Assembly (NCBI RefSeq): GCF_003202915.1
Contig: NZ_QGLP01000004.1
Span: 434,001-498,000 of the forward strand
DNA from: Gilliamella apicola
Lineage (GTDB): Bacteria > Pseudomonadota > Gammaproteobacteria > Enterobacterales > Orbaceae
Direction: 5' to 3'
DNA length: 64,000 nt
In this document: piece by piece, positions 20,545 through 30,000 of the stretch
Numbering within the stretch: the stretch's first letter is position 1
Layout: every line of letters starts with the position of its first letter
Made by a program: the position numbers and the translations under genes
Notes under the pieces: model-generated
Told to the model about the DNA's origin: nothing
What the model saw: the letters and a program-made list of their open reading frames with translations, nothing else
Databases searched by the model: none

Positions 20545-20545
20545 T

Positions 20546-20947
20546 ATGCGATATTTTAATAAAAACTCATTAACTGAGGTTATAAAAGGGGTTCATGATA
20601 TAGATAATAATGTGATTGAATTACCTGATGAACATTGGTTTTTTACAACTGAAATTCCTCGGGGCAAACAGTTAATTATTAAAAATGGTCAATTAATGTT
20701 GGTTGATGTAGTTGAATTAATGACTGACGACGATAAAATTGAAATCAATACGGTAAAACAACAACAATTATTAAATATTGCAAATGAGCAAATAATCATT
20801 TTAGAGCGAGCCATAAAATATAATCGTGCGGAGGATGCAGACAAACTTCTACTTGAACAACTTGAACTATTTACAATCGATGTATCGCAAGCCGATTTGT
20901 CTGCTCCTGACTTAATATTTCCTGAACTACCTAAAAAAGCCCTTTAG
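20546..20947 (+). CDS. Tail-fibre assembly chaperone for the expressed fibre end
   Basis: A 133-residue Tfa/Caudo_TAP-like protein. A variable N-terminal half precedes the conserved helical region IEINTVKQQQLLNIANEQI and the Asp/Pro-rich tail DLSAPDLIFPELP. Such chaperones help fold and trimerise the matching fibre tip. ATG 20546 follows AGAAGGA by 7 bp and begins one base after the fibre stop. It is paired with, and inverts together with, this fibre end. Confidence 0.82.
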   Translation: MRYFNKNSLTEVIKGVHDIDNNVIELPDEHWFFTTEIPRGKQLIIKNGQLMLVDVVELMTDDDKIEINTVKQQQLLNIANEQIIILERAIKYNRAEDADKLLLEQLELFTIDVSQADLSAPDLIFPELPKKAL

Positions 20948-20954
20948 GGCTTTT
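20935..20954. terminator. Bidirectional terminator at the centre of the invertible segment
   Basis: AAAAGCCC-TTTA-GGGCTTTT: an 8-bp perfect stem with A and T flanks, overlapping the stop codons of both convergent chaperone genes. Its centre (about 20944) is within 2 bp of the midpoint of the invertible segment, so it works the same in either orientation. Confidence 0.8.
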
Positions 20955-21336
20955 CAGGAATAACAACATCGGGGTTACTTAAATCGAGTTCATATAAATC
21001 AATTGAGTAATTTTCTAATAACTCTAATCTTTTTTTGTCTGCGTCAGTCGCTCGACGTAGACGAACTGATCTATTTAATATATCAATTTCTGCATTTACA
21101 ACATTTAATAATTGTTGCTGTTTTGATGTATTGATCATTATTATTTCATCTGCGGTCAAAACAGATTCGACGGCAAATGGATAACCGTTTGCATCAGATT
21201 TAATTACAAATCCTTGAGATTGTTTTTCTAACAACTCAAAATGATATTTACTACTAATTTTAATAGAATCTGATGAAACTTCATTGATATTTGAATCATA
21301 AAAACAATTATTTTTTGAATTATAATAAATAGACAT
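20944..21336 (-). CDS. Tail-fibre assembly chaperone for the silent fibre end
   Basis: A 130-residue homologue of the plus-strand chaperone (shared INTSKQQQLLNVVNAEIDIL and the tail DLSNPDVVIPEKP) with a different N-terminus, as expected for a partner of a different fibre tip. ATG 21334-21336 lies 2 bp after the stop of the silent fibre end. In the present orientation no fibre start precedes it, so it is probably not expressed until the segment flips. Confidence 0.8.
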   Translation of the reverse strand: MSIYYNSKNNCFYDSNINEVSSDSIKISSKYHFELLEKQSQGFVIKSDANGYPFAVESVLTADEIIMINTSKQQQLLNVVNAEIDILNRSVRLRRATDADKKRLELLENYSIDLYELDLSNPDVVIPEKP

Positions 21337-21338
21337 AA

Positions 21339-21722
21339 TTAATAACCTATTGATAACCAATTTATTGCGACTACTCGCTCTGAAATTACTACACCAGAAA
21401 CTGAATACGGAGACAAATGTATCTGAGTCTTTAGATTAGCTATTTTAGCTGTGTCAACTGATACAAATGATCCTCCAACATCGTTCGATGTAGCAAAAGA
21501 ACACAAATAATTATTGGGGAATGAAATCGGATATGTAAAATAACGCGGACCGTATGCCACACTACTACCCCATTGGACAATTAAAAACTTAATTGTTCCT
21601 TCAATAGATAACGGTATTTGAGCATATCCATTCTGAGATAAAAATCCTTTTCCTAACATGTTTTGCTTTTTAAATGTTGGTAAAACATAAAAATTAACCT
21701 CTTTTAGGAAATTTAGGACGTT
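21339..21722 (-). pseudogene. Silent alternative tail-fibre C-terminal cassette
   Basis: An open frame of 127 codons plus stop with no promoter or N-terminal domain. It begins exactly at the right inverted repeat. MLGKGFLSQNGYAQIPLSI resembles the tail-fibre C-terminal domains of lambdoid/P2-like phages and ends IGY, much as the expressed end finishes EGY. Joined at the repeat it continues the fibre frame. It is not a decayed gene but a stored alternative exon-like end; the internal ATG is not a real start. Confidence 0.8.
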
Positions 21723-21742
21723 ACCTACCTCATAAGTAGGTG
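21723..21742 (-). repeat. Right inverted repeat (recombination site) of the tail-fibre switch
   Basis: The exact reverse complement of 20150-20169. It contains the last codons and the TGA stop of the recombinase gene (STYL-stop). The outer arm and the stop are within the repeat, so flipping the segment leaves the recombinase coding sequence intact. Confidence 0.85.
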
Positions 21743-22623
21743 GATTTACTCACCTTCAATTTTTTATATTCTCTACCTCGATTATCATTATATTTATCAG
21801 TCATTTGTTGAGATTTATGACCGAGCAAGGTCATTGTATCTATGTTTTGCTCTCGATACAGACGCTCGGCCAATGATCTAATTTCATGAAAAGTGGTAGG
21901 TGTACCAGTCCAATAACTTCTTTTGAACGTTCTATCACGTAATTGCGCAAATTGTTTGGTTATACTTTCTAATTTAATCGGTTTATTATTAATAGAAATT
22001 AAATAATCATTTTTTGAGGAATCGATAATATCCCGTAATGACATGCCAATTTTTTTGCACTCTAATTTAACAGGTAATGCTATTTTGGCGCCAGTTTTGT
22101 ATTGGTCAATTAATAAGTGGTTTCGTTTTACATTCGATTTTTTCATTACAGCTATATCAGAACGGCGTTGCCCCGTAACTAAAGCTAGCATCATTGCTTT
22201 ATGCATAACCTTGTTATCTGTTTTTTCTGCCTCATTTAATATTTTTTTAAACTCATTTAAGGTCATACGCGATCGTTTCACCACGACTTTTGGGCATTTT
22301 ATTGGGTCGACAGGATTTTTATCATTCCAACCTTGGGCGTAGGCTTCCCTAAACACATCCGTTAAAAGATGATACATATTCTTAGCAGAAGGAGCCTTGT
22401 CCTGGTCTGTATAGATTTTAATAATTTTCGCTATGTCGGCAGGTGTTATTACTTTTACTAATTGCTCGCCAATTTCTCGACGAATAACTTTAATAAGGTA
22501 AGCTTTTATTTCTCTGGTTTTCGGTTTCAACTTACGCTCAGCTAAGATTTTGACATATTCTTCTAACCATAGATTAACGGTTTTTAATTTGTTTGATTGA
22601 AATAATTTAGATAAGAAAAACAT
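21730..22623 (-). CDS. Tyrosine recombinase (phage-integrase family), probable invertase of the fibre switch
   Basis: About 297 residues from ATG 22621-22623 (GTG 22632 is an alternative). An N-terminal SAM-like core-binding domain covers about residues 15-105. The catalytic domain shows TGQRRSDIA (first Arg), a basic strand KTGAKIALP (Lys), FHEIRSL (HxxR), LLGH and the Tyr in MTDKYNDNRG, so the full R-K-H-R-H-Y set is present. It looks like integrases of P2-type phages. No att duplication or other phage genes were seen, and its 3' end overlaps an inversion site, so I infer that it inverts the fibre segment. A hairpin CCACTT..AAGTGG lies just upstream of the start. Confidence 0.82.
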   Translation of the reverse strand: MFFLSKLFQSNKLKTVNLWLEEYVKILAERKLKPKTREIKAYLIKVIRREIGEQLVKVITPADIAKIIKIYTDQDKAPSAKNMYHLLTDVFREAYAQGWNDKNPVDPIKCPKVVVKRSRMTLNEFKKILNEAEKTDNKVMHKAMMLALVTGQRRSDIAVMKKSNVKRNHLLIDQYKTGAKIALPVKLECKKIGMSLRDIIDSSKNDYLISINNKPIKLESITKQFAQLRDRTFKRSYWTGTPTTFHEIRSLAERLYREQNIDTMTLLGHKSQQMTDKYNDNRGREYKKLKVSKSTYL

Positions 22624-22632
22624 AGTACCCAC

Positions 22633-23171
22633 TTAAAAAGTGGACATTTTGCACTAAAACAAAGAAAATCTGTTATTAATTTCAAATGCGCAATGTTTTA
22701 TTGCCTCATTGAAAACCATAAAATCAGCAATTTCATCCATTTTATATTAGGTTGTTAGAACACATAGTTATGCTCGTTGCGATTGTTGATTATGTAGCGT
22801 TCGTCTGTAACTATTCGCTAAAATACTCAAAAAAATCTAAACCAGCAAAATTTTGTTAATTCTTGCTTGATCATGTTTAGATGACAATTTTTCATATCAT
22901 TTTATTTATTAACAATGTCAGTAAGTTAACTATCTAATTAAAATTTAAATAAAGGTAAAGAATATTGCAAAATACGAAGATTAGTGTATTTTATATTCAT
23001 ATTTAGATTGTTTTTTAATATAAATTCATTAAATCGTTTTACTTATAACAATAACTACCAAAATAATTAAATTGTTAACGGAGGGTTGCACTAAATAATT
23101 ATTAATCACCATAAATAGGTCAATAAAACATTGTTGTATTTGCTATATACCTAAAATATATCGAGGATAAC
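22633..23171. other. Intergenic region between recombinase and vgrG
   Basis: About 540 bp, AT-rich, between divergent genes. It must hold the promoters of both, but I cannot place them reliably. GAGGA at 23163-23167 is the vgrG ribosome site. No repeat, RNA or coding remnant was recognised. Confidence 0.45.
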
Positions 23172-26034
23172 ATGGATAGAAAATTAACTAATTTAATGGA
23201 GTTGTTGGACAAAGGTTTAAATCGTGGCTTAAAGCACAGTGTAGTTGGTGGAGCAGGTCACAATCGTTATACGTTAAATATTGATGGTTTATCGGCTGAG
23301 GTTTCAGTCTTGCAGGTTGAGGGTAATGAGCAACTTAACCAGCCTTGGCATTATACCATTACCTTCACTAGCTCGAATAAACATCTGTCTGTTGCGTCAT
23401 TTCTTAATCAAAATGCCCATTTGATTTTTAACCCAGCTAGCCTTAGCAATTTAAGTGGTTTGGACAATAAAGGACTTAAGGCGCTTAACTCTCTCACTTC
23501 CGCTAATCCTTTAGATGCACTAAAACCGCCTGAGTCATTAAAGCAGCTAGATAAATTTAAGCAATCCAATCCTCTCGATTCACTTAACTCTTTAACCCAA
23601 TTCAATCCACTCAATTTATTAAACTCACTATTCTCTCAAGGTGGCTCGCGCACTCTGTATGGTGTGATAACCCAGTTCAGTCAATTATCAGTCAGTAAAG
23701 ATGAGGCGCGTTATCAAGTTGTTTTGTCCTCGCGATTGGCCAAACTGGCATTAAGTCATAACTGTGCCATTTTTCAACATCAAAGCGTTATTAGTGTGGT
23801 TGAAGAGGTATTGCGTAGTCATGGTTATACCGGGATTGATTATCGTTTAGCGCTTAAAGAGCAATATCCGGAGCGTGAGTTTATCACCCAGTGGCAGGAG
23901 AGTGACCTTGAGTTTATTCAAAGACTGCTTGCTGATGTGGGGGTCTATTTTCGCTTTGAAGCGCATGGCGAGCACCATTGTGATGTGATGGTTATCAGTG
24001 ATTATGAACAAGGTTATCAGCAGGTGGCGGATATTGTCTGCAAACAACCGAGTGGCACACTGGATAACAGTGTTGAAAGTGTCTGGGATATGTCATTACA
24101 CAGTCAAATGGTGGAAACTTCGGTAAAAGTGCAGGAGTATAACTACCGAGATGCGCAGGCGAATTTACTCGGTGAAGTCAACAGCCAACCGAAAGATAAC
24201 ACCACTTATGGCACTGATTATCGTTATGATGAGCACTACAAAGGGTTAAATAGCAGTGGTAACCGCAATAATAGCATTAATAGTGACCCGCTAAATAATG
24301 ATGACGACGATGATAAAAACGGTGACGATATTGATACCGACGACAGTCAAGACATTCAAGACAGTAACGATAATAATAACGACAATAATAACGATAATAT
24401 TGGTAATAACAGTCGCGATAATAGCCGTTCTATTAGCACTGGTTTTGTTAGTGCAAGTAATGCGGATAGTATAGGTAGCATAAGTAATATAGGTAATATA
24501 AATAATATAGGTAATATAAATAATATAGGTAATATAGGTAAGGCGGGTAAGAGCGTTGAAAGCGGTGAATGGTATGCCCGTATTCGTCATGAGCGAGCAA
24601 TCAGCCGTCAAATTCTTATCCGAGGTAAAAGTAACCAAGCCAATTTAGCGCCGGGCCAACATATTCGCATCAAAGGCAGTGCGATTGCCGGAATCGATGA
24701 AGGGATAATGATATTGACGGTGCAAGGACAGGGAAACCGCAGTGATGCTTATGAACTGAGTTTTACCGCCATACCTTACCAGCCATTAAAACCTTACCGC
24801 CCAGAGCCAATTCCTTTCCCGATCATTGATGGCACCTTACCGGCACGAGTGACCAGTCCAGATAATGACACCTATGGTTATATTGATACCCAAGGGCGCT
24901 ATCGAGTTAAATTTAACTTTGACTTAAAAGCGTGGCGAAACGGTGAAGAGAGTTTATGGTTAAGGCTGGCTAAACCGTATGCCGGTAGTACTTATGGTTT
25001 TCACTTTCCATTGATTGACGGTACCGAGGTAGCCGTTGCCTTTACTAATGGTAATCCGGACCGACCTTATATTGCGCATGCGATGCATGACAGTTGTCAC
25101 CCTGACCATGTGACCACCAAAAACAAACATCGTAATGTGATTCGCACACCGGCGAATAATAAGTTACGGATGGATGATAAGCGCGGACAAGAGCACATCA
25201 AGTTAGCCACCGAATACGGTAAAACCCAACTTAACATCGGGCATTTAGTTGACCAAAACAAAGAGCAGCGTGGTGAAGGCTTTGAACTGCGCACCGATGA
25301 GTGGGGGGGCGATTGCTGCCAATAGAGGCTTATACCTGACCAGTCAGACCGCGCCTAAGGCACGGGGCAAACAGCTTGATATGCAAGCGGCCATTACTCA
25401 GCTTGAAAATGCGCTATCGATTGCCAAAGCTTTACAAAATGCCGCCAGCGAATCTGAAGCCCATGTTGCGGATACCGACAGTCAAGAACAACTTAAAGCG
25501 ACATTAACCCAGTTAGCCCAAAGTGGCATTCTTGCTTATGCCCAAGAAGGCATCGCTTTAACCAGTCCGGAAAACATCCAACTATCAACCTCGAACAGTG
25601 TATCGGTGACCAGTGAAAACCAAACGGACATCAATGCATTAAAAAATATCACCGTCTCATCGGCTGAATCCATCGGTATATTTGCCCATAAATCAGGAAT
25701 GAAAATCTTTGCCAATCAGGGTGATATTGAGGTACAGGCACAAAATGCCGACCTGAATATGGCTGCCAAGCAAGATATTCAAATAGACAGTGTTGATGGA
25801 GAAATGACGATTACCGCAAGTAAAGCGCTGACGTTAATCTGTGGCGGCTCATATATCAAAATCAGCAGTTCCGGGATTGAGCTGGGCACCGCCGATAATG
25901 TTTATATCAAGAGTAATGCTATGCAAAAAATGGGACCGGTAAGTCAAAAAATGAATCCTAAATTACCTACTGGTTGTGAAATATCTATACAAGAAGCAAG
26001 TAATTTACAAAAAGGTAACGTTACACTGGGATAA
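23172..26034 (+). CDS. vgrG: VgrG (TssI) spike protein, frame interrupted at a G7 tract
   Basis: VgrG trimers cap the Hcp tube and carry effectors. The first frame (23172-25325) contains the gp27/gp44-like base (WHYTITFTSS; FITQWQESDLEFIQRLLADVG) and the gp5-like OB domain (GRYRVKF; NGNPDRPYIAHAMHD). It then shifts at seven Gs (25303-25309). The second frame continues to 26034 with LYLTSQTAPKARGKQLDMQ and the DUF2345/beta-helix needle. Six Gs would restore EWGAIAANRGLYL and a ~953-residue protein. Two low-complexity insertions are unusual: NPL/SLN-rich near residues 90-155 and Asp/Asn-rich near 360-460. The DUF4123 gene follows after 3 bp. Confidence 0.88.
24464..24540 (+). repeat. Short tandem repeats in the vgrG linker
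   Basis: Iterations of ATAGGTAATATAAATAAT-like units, encoding repeated (S/N)-I-G/N-N-I blocks in a linker between the VgrG base and spike. VgrG at the second T6SS locus has a shorter linker at the same place. Repeat-number change in steps of three bases would alter linker length without breaking the frame. Confidence 0.7.
25303..25309 (+). other. G7 homopolymer causing the vgrG frame change
   Basis: Seven consecutive Gs where six would keep the VgrG frame. The frames on both sides are otherwise intact and strongly VgrG-like. Possibilities are phase variation, transcriptional or ribosomal slippage, a fresh null mutation, or a sequencing error. Confidence 0.8.
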
Positions 26035-26037
26035 ATA

Positions 26038-27000
26038 ATGAATAGTAATAATCAAGTAATACCAATAGATAACGCTGAAAGAATTAAGGAAATTTTTCAG
26101 AAGATTATAGATTTATCATCACAAACGGATGGATATTTTTATCTTATTTATCAATCTAATAATAAAAAAACAAACTTTGAGGATAAAATCGCAAAAAAAG
26201 AGTTAGTACTATTTCAATATGTAAGTTACAACATTAAGCCTACACCTGGATTAATTAAACTTAATTTAGCTAAAGAAAAAGATCGAATTATATTACAACA
26301 AAGCATTGAGCAATTTTATTTGGAGGTAGCTCCTCAAAATACGTTATTTGCAAAACCTCGCTCTGTATATGGTTGGTTTTTTTCACCATTGAATATTGAA
26401 ATGTTAGCCAGAAATATGGGTAGTGTGGCTATTCAACAGAATAATGAAAGCATTGAACTATTACGTTATTACGATCCGGCAGTACTACCTGTGTTATTGA
26501 ATATTTTATCTGATGAGCAAACAAACATGTTAGTTAAATTCATCTATTTTTGGTTATATATAAATAGTGATAGACAATTAGTTATCGAAAAAAATACTAG
26601 ACATATGAGCCGACATACAAATTTTAATTGTATTATTAGCGAACAGCAATGGAGACAAATTGGTTGGATTGAAAGTCGTAATCAAACACTTGCTCGTTAC
26701 CATTTTTTTCATCCTCACTATACGATATCCGAAAATCAAGCAGATGCAATTATAATGAAAGCTTTTGAAAATGCTGAAAGAAGAGGATATAAAAGTAAAA
26801 ATGACCTATCAGAATACGCTTATTACAGTTTAACTATCCATCCTGAATTTATCGACCATGATGTTATTTCTCAAGTTATTAAACAAAATAATAATTGCCC
26901 ATTGGTTGCTCAGCTAAAAAATATTACCTCGTCACAATGGAATAAAATCAAAGATGATTTAAATATGAACAAAACAGGAGGAAAAAATGAGTCTGTGTGA
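26038..27000 (+). CDS. DUF4123 T6SS adaptor/chaperone (Tap/TEC family)
   Basis: A 320-residue soluble protein. The central segment VYGWFFSPLNIEMLARNMG followed by ELLRYYDPAVLPVLLNIL is typical of DUF4123 adaptors, which load a specific effector on its VgrG. It lies between vgrG and the effector gene and overlaps the effector by 14 bp, the usual order for such cargo sets. The C-terminal ~100 residues, rich in aromatic and basic residues, probably make the effector-specific contact. Confidence 0.82.
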   Translation: MNSNNQVIPIDNAERIKEIFQKIIDLSSQTDGYFYLIYQSNNKKTNFEDKIAKKELVLFQYVSYNIKPTPGLIKLNLAKEKDRIILQQSIEQFYLEVAPQNTLFAKPRSVYGWFFSPLNIEMLARNMGSVAIQQNNESIELLRYYDPAVLPVLLNILSDEQTNMLVKFIYFWLYINSDRQLVIEKNTRHMSRHTNFNCIISEQQWRQIGWIESRNQTLARYHFFHPHYTISENQADAIIMKAFENAERRGYKSKNDLSEYAYYSLTIHPEFIDHDVISQVIKQNNNCPLVAQLKNITSSQWNKIKDDLNMNKTGGKNESV

Positions 27001-30000
27001 AAAATGTCGTTCTTGTGGGTTACCAATCTATCCTGTTCGTTATGCTGTATCTCCAGCACAAATGCTTACTCATTTACCAAAATGGGCAGAAAAAAAAGAG
27101 CTCTTATCCTTAAATAAAGATAGTAAATATGTACTAAGAACGACTAGAAAAGGTTATCTTTATCTTTTTTGTCAATATGAAGATAATGCAATAGATTTAG
27201 ACGTTTCGGTATATAAAGTAGATGAAAATGGTGGATTTTGGCAGATAGATATTAGCAAAGAGTTAGATTTATTACGATTCGGTGATGATATAAAAAGTGC
27301 AAATAATGAGCAACAGACCATCCCATTAGGTGATGTTGAAACAAGTTGCAGCAATAGTGCACATGAAGCAAGTAATATTGCATTTATTGTTCTGACCAAA
27401 CCCGATAAATGTGATAAAGCATGGTTAGCTTATAGTGAACATAAATGGAGTCTAGATACTTTAAGAAAATATCTTAATGAAGAAGATAAACGTGATATTC
27501 GTATGCAGGTTATAAGACCAAAAGAGTGGATACAAAAACAAGAAAGCGCAAATGGTATCACCCCCATAACTAAAGAAGCGATAGCCAGTACAATAGAAAG
27601 TCAATATATTGATTATTTATTACAACCGAGTGATACATCTAACCAATTTTATGGTAAAAATCCTGAAACATTTCCTTATTTATATAATTATCGGGATAAT
27701 AATTCTCCGATTTCAACAAGTCCAATTGCTGCAATTACTGAAAGTTCGGTATTCGAATATGATAAATCGTTGTTTAAAAGAAGAACAACTTTAACCCCAT
27801 GGCTTAATTTATCATACTATTCTAAAGAATCCTCTCAGTTAACAGAAGGTTACTCAGCGTTTATATATCGTAAGATCCAATCAAAACAACGTAATAATAC
27901 CAAAGCTCCGGCTATGATGGTAGCTTTGATGGATAGTATAGGAATTGTTGCTGAATTAAGTAATTGGGGAAATAGCGCACTTGCAGCATTTAAAAAAGTG
28001 ATAACAGAAAGACAATGGGAAAACTTAACATGCAGTAGTATTGAATTTTTTGAACAATTTATTAAAAATGATGATTTAAACAATAACCAGCAAAATTTTA
28101 AAAAACATATTCGCCAACAAAATAAAGAATATCTTTCAGATGTCGAATATTATCGAAAGCCAATAGATCCTCCAAGCGCCTCTGGTCTACCGTCTTCTAC
28201 AAGAAGAATACCAGGATGGTCTACAGCAGAGAAAGCAAAAGGCGAAAGAGTAATTAAAATTGTCAATCAGGCAAAAAATTTTACTGCATATGATTCAAAT
28301 TTTTCCTATCACAACCCCTATACATCTGATTTAGATATTCATTTAAATTCATGTAAATGGAATGCTAAAGAATTGGTAAATTTTACGGAGCAAAATTACT
28401 TATTAAAAGAGTTAGGCGAGGATAGGTTTGCAAGTATTCTTAAAGATATATTTGCATTAAGTAATAGATCAGAAACAAGTAAAATTGAAAAATTAAACAA
28501 TCAATGTAACTTAATTCGAAATGAGCTTGAAGTAAAAGCTAAAGATTATGAAGTAAATTGGCATAAACAAAACGGAACTGAAGCATCGGCTGAAAAGCGT
28601 TGGCGTAAGTATAAAAATAGGTTATTACACAGCGATGTTGGCTTATTTGCTTATGATAATTACAGAAAAAAATATAATCAATTTTTACAAGAAAGTGGCA
28701 GTTATGTTGAAAGACTAATTGAAGATTTAATTAAATGGATTGATTGCTTCAAACAAAAGGAAAAACACCCGCTATCATTGGCTGCCGATGATTTTGCACA
28801 AGACAGTGATGATTATCTTGCATTTGCCAACGATATTTTAATGACGTTAGGAACGCATGTTGATAATGATAGAGTTGTTAAATTATTTACCCAATTGATT
28901 ACTGATCAAACCTTAGATGCCCATAATATAGTCTGGTCAGCTGTATTTGCCAAACGAAAATTAACTAAAGAGCAGCAACAAAAATATATCAATCTGATGC
29001 ATGGTTTAGATAAAACAACACCAATGCAACGGGAAGATTATGGGCAATTATTAGATAAATTGTCAACAGTTTTAAGCTTTTCTGAAGAAGCTGAAGAATC
29101 GGAAGAATCGAAAATATTTGAAGCTTGGGTAGATACACTGATTAACTTCGATTTTAGCATTCTAAACAAAGAAGAAGAAACATCAAATTCACTTGAATTA
29201 GGCAAAAGATTAGCAACTATATTCGAAGGTCAACGTAATTTTTTATTAGATGGCAATTCAACCGATGCCCAAATTACCGCTATGTATATACAGCCTATTA
29301 AAGCCAATATACTTGCTACATCTGTGGTTTTTCTAAAATATCTGCAAGTCCAAGGCGGTAAAATTTCATCTGCTTTTGCTGAAGCTTTTTTTATTGCTAT
29401 TAATCCATCCCCTCAGTTATCTAAATCGGCTTTAGAAAGAAAAATGCAAGCTTATTATGATTGGTCAAATCGCCTTAAAAAATCAGTAGCTAATAATTTT
29501 AATACAGCAGGCACAAAGTTGACTATTGCTTATCAAAACATCAATCAAAAAATGAACGGTATATTAAGTACCACCACCGCCGGCAAGGGCTTAATTGGTT
29601 TTATGGCGTTCTATCAGCTAAAAACTTTATATGAAATAATTTCAGATGATCGTTATAAAACCCAAGCACAACAATTTGAAGCGAATTATAAACTTATAAT
29701 GGCGGCAACCGGAATAATCTCGTTAAGTTTTAAATTTGCTGTTGTTCATGGTCAAAATAATCAGCTAAATGATAAAACACTTAAGAATTTTGGCTTTTTT
29801 GGTAATATTTTTGGCTTTATTTCAGGTGTCACCCAAATTGCGATAAGTTGGAATGAGGATACATCAAATAAAACAAAAGCAGAAAAAGCCTTTTATTGGA
29901 TGGGATTTATTTCAGCTATTGTTAGTACCGTTGATATATTCTTGCAATTAGGGAAGAGAAGTTTACTGCAAATTACTGATACCTGTCTTAAATTAATAAC

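Larger units (their letters stand above)
20150..21742. mobile_element. Invertible DNA segment switching the tail-fibre C-terminus
   Basis: A 1593-bp segment bounded by exact 20-bp inverted repeats. Inside, two half-cassettes face each other: the current fibre 3' end plus chaperone (rightward), and a silent alternative 3' end plus chaperone (leftward). They meet at a shared hairpin near the segment's midpoint. Reading across the right repeat after virtual inversion keeps the frame: the fibre would pass ...TYEVG into NVLNFLKEVNFYVLPTF and on into the alternative C-terminus. The tyrosine recombinase gene lies immediately outside and overlaps the right repeat. Inversion is inferred from this layout and has not been observed. 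Confidence 0.85.

Noticed and set aside
19510-22632. Complete prophage
   Set aside because: Only fibre, chaperones and a recombinase are present; no packaging, capsid, tail-tube, lysis or replication genes occur on either side.
22624-22650. CCACTT/AAGTGG hairpin upstream of the recombinase as a third recombination site
   Set aside because: It does not match the ACCTAC-N7-GTAGGT core; at most a local regulatory hairpin.
24291-24638. Minus-strand ORF rich in Thr/Ile opposite vgrG
   Set aside because: It is the mirror of the Asp/Asn/Ile-Gly repeat linker in VgrG; low-complexity shadow, not a gene.
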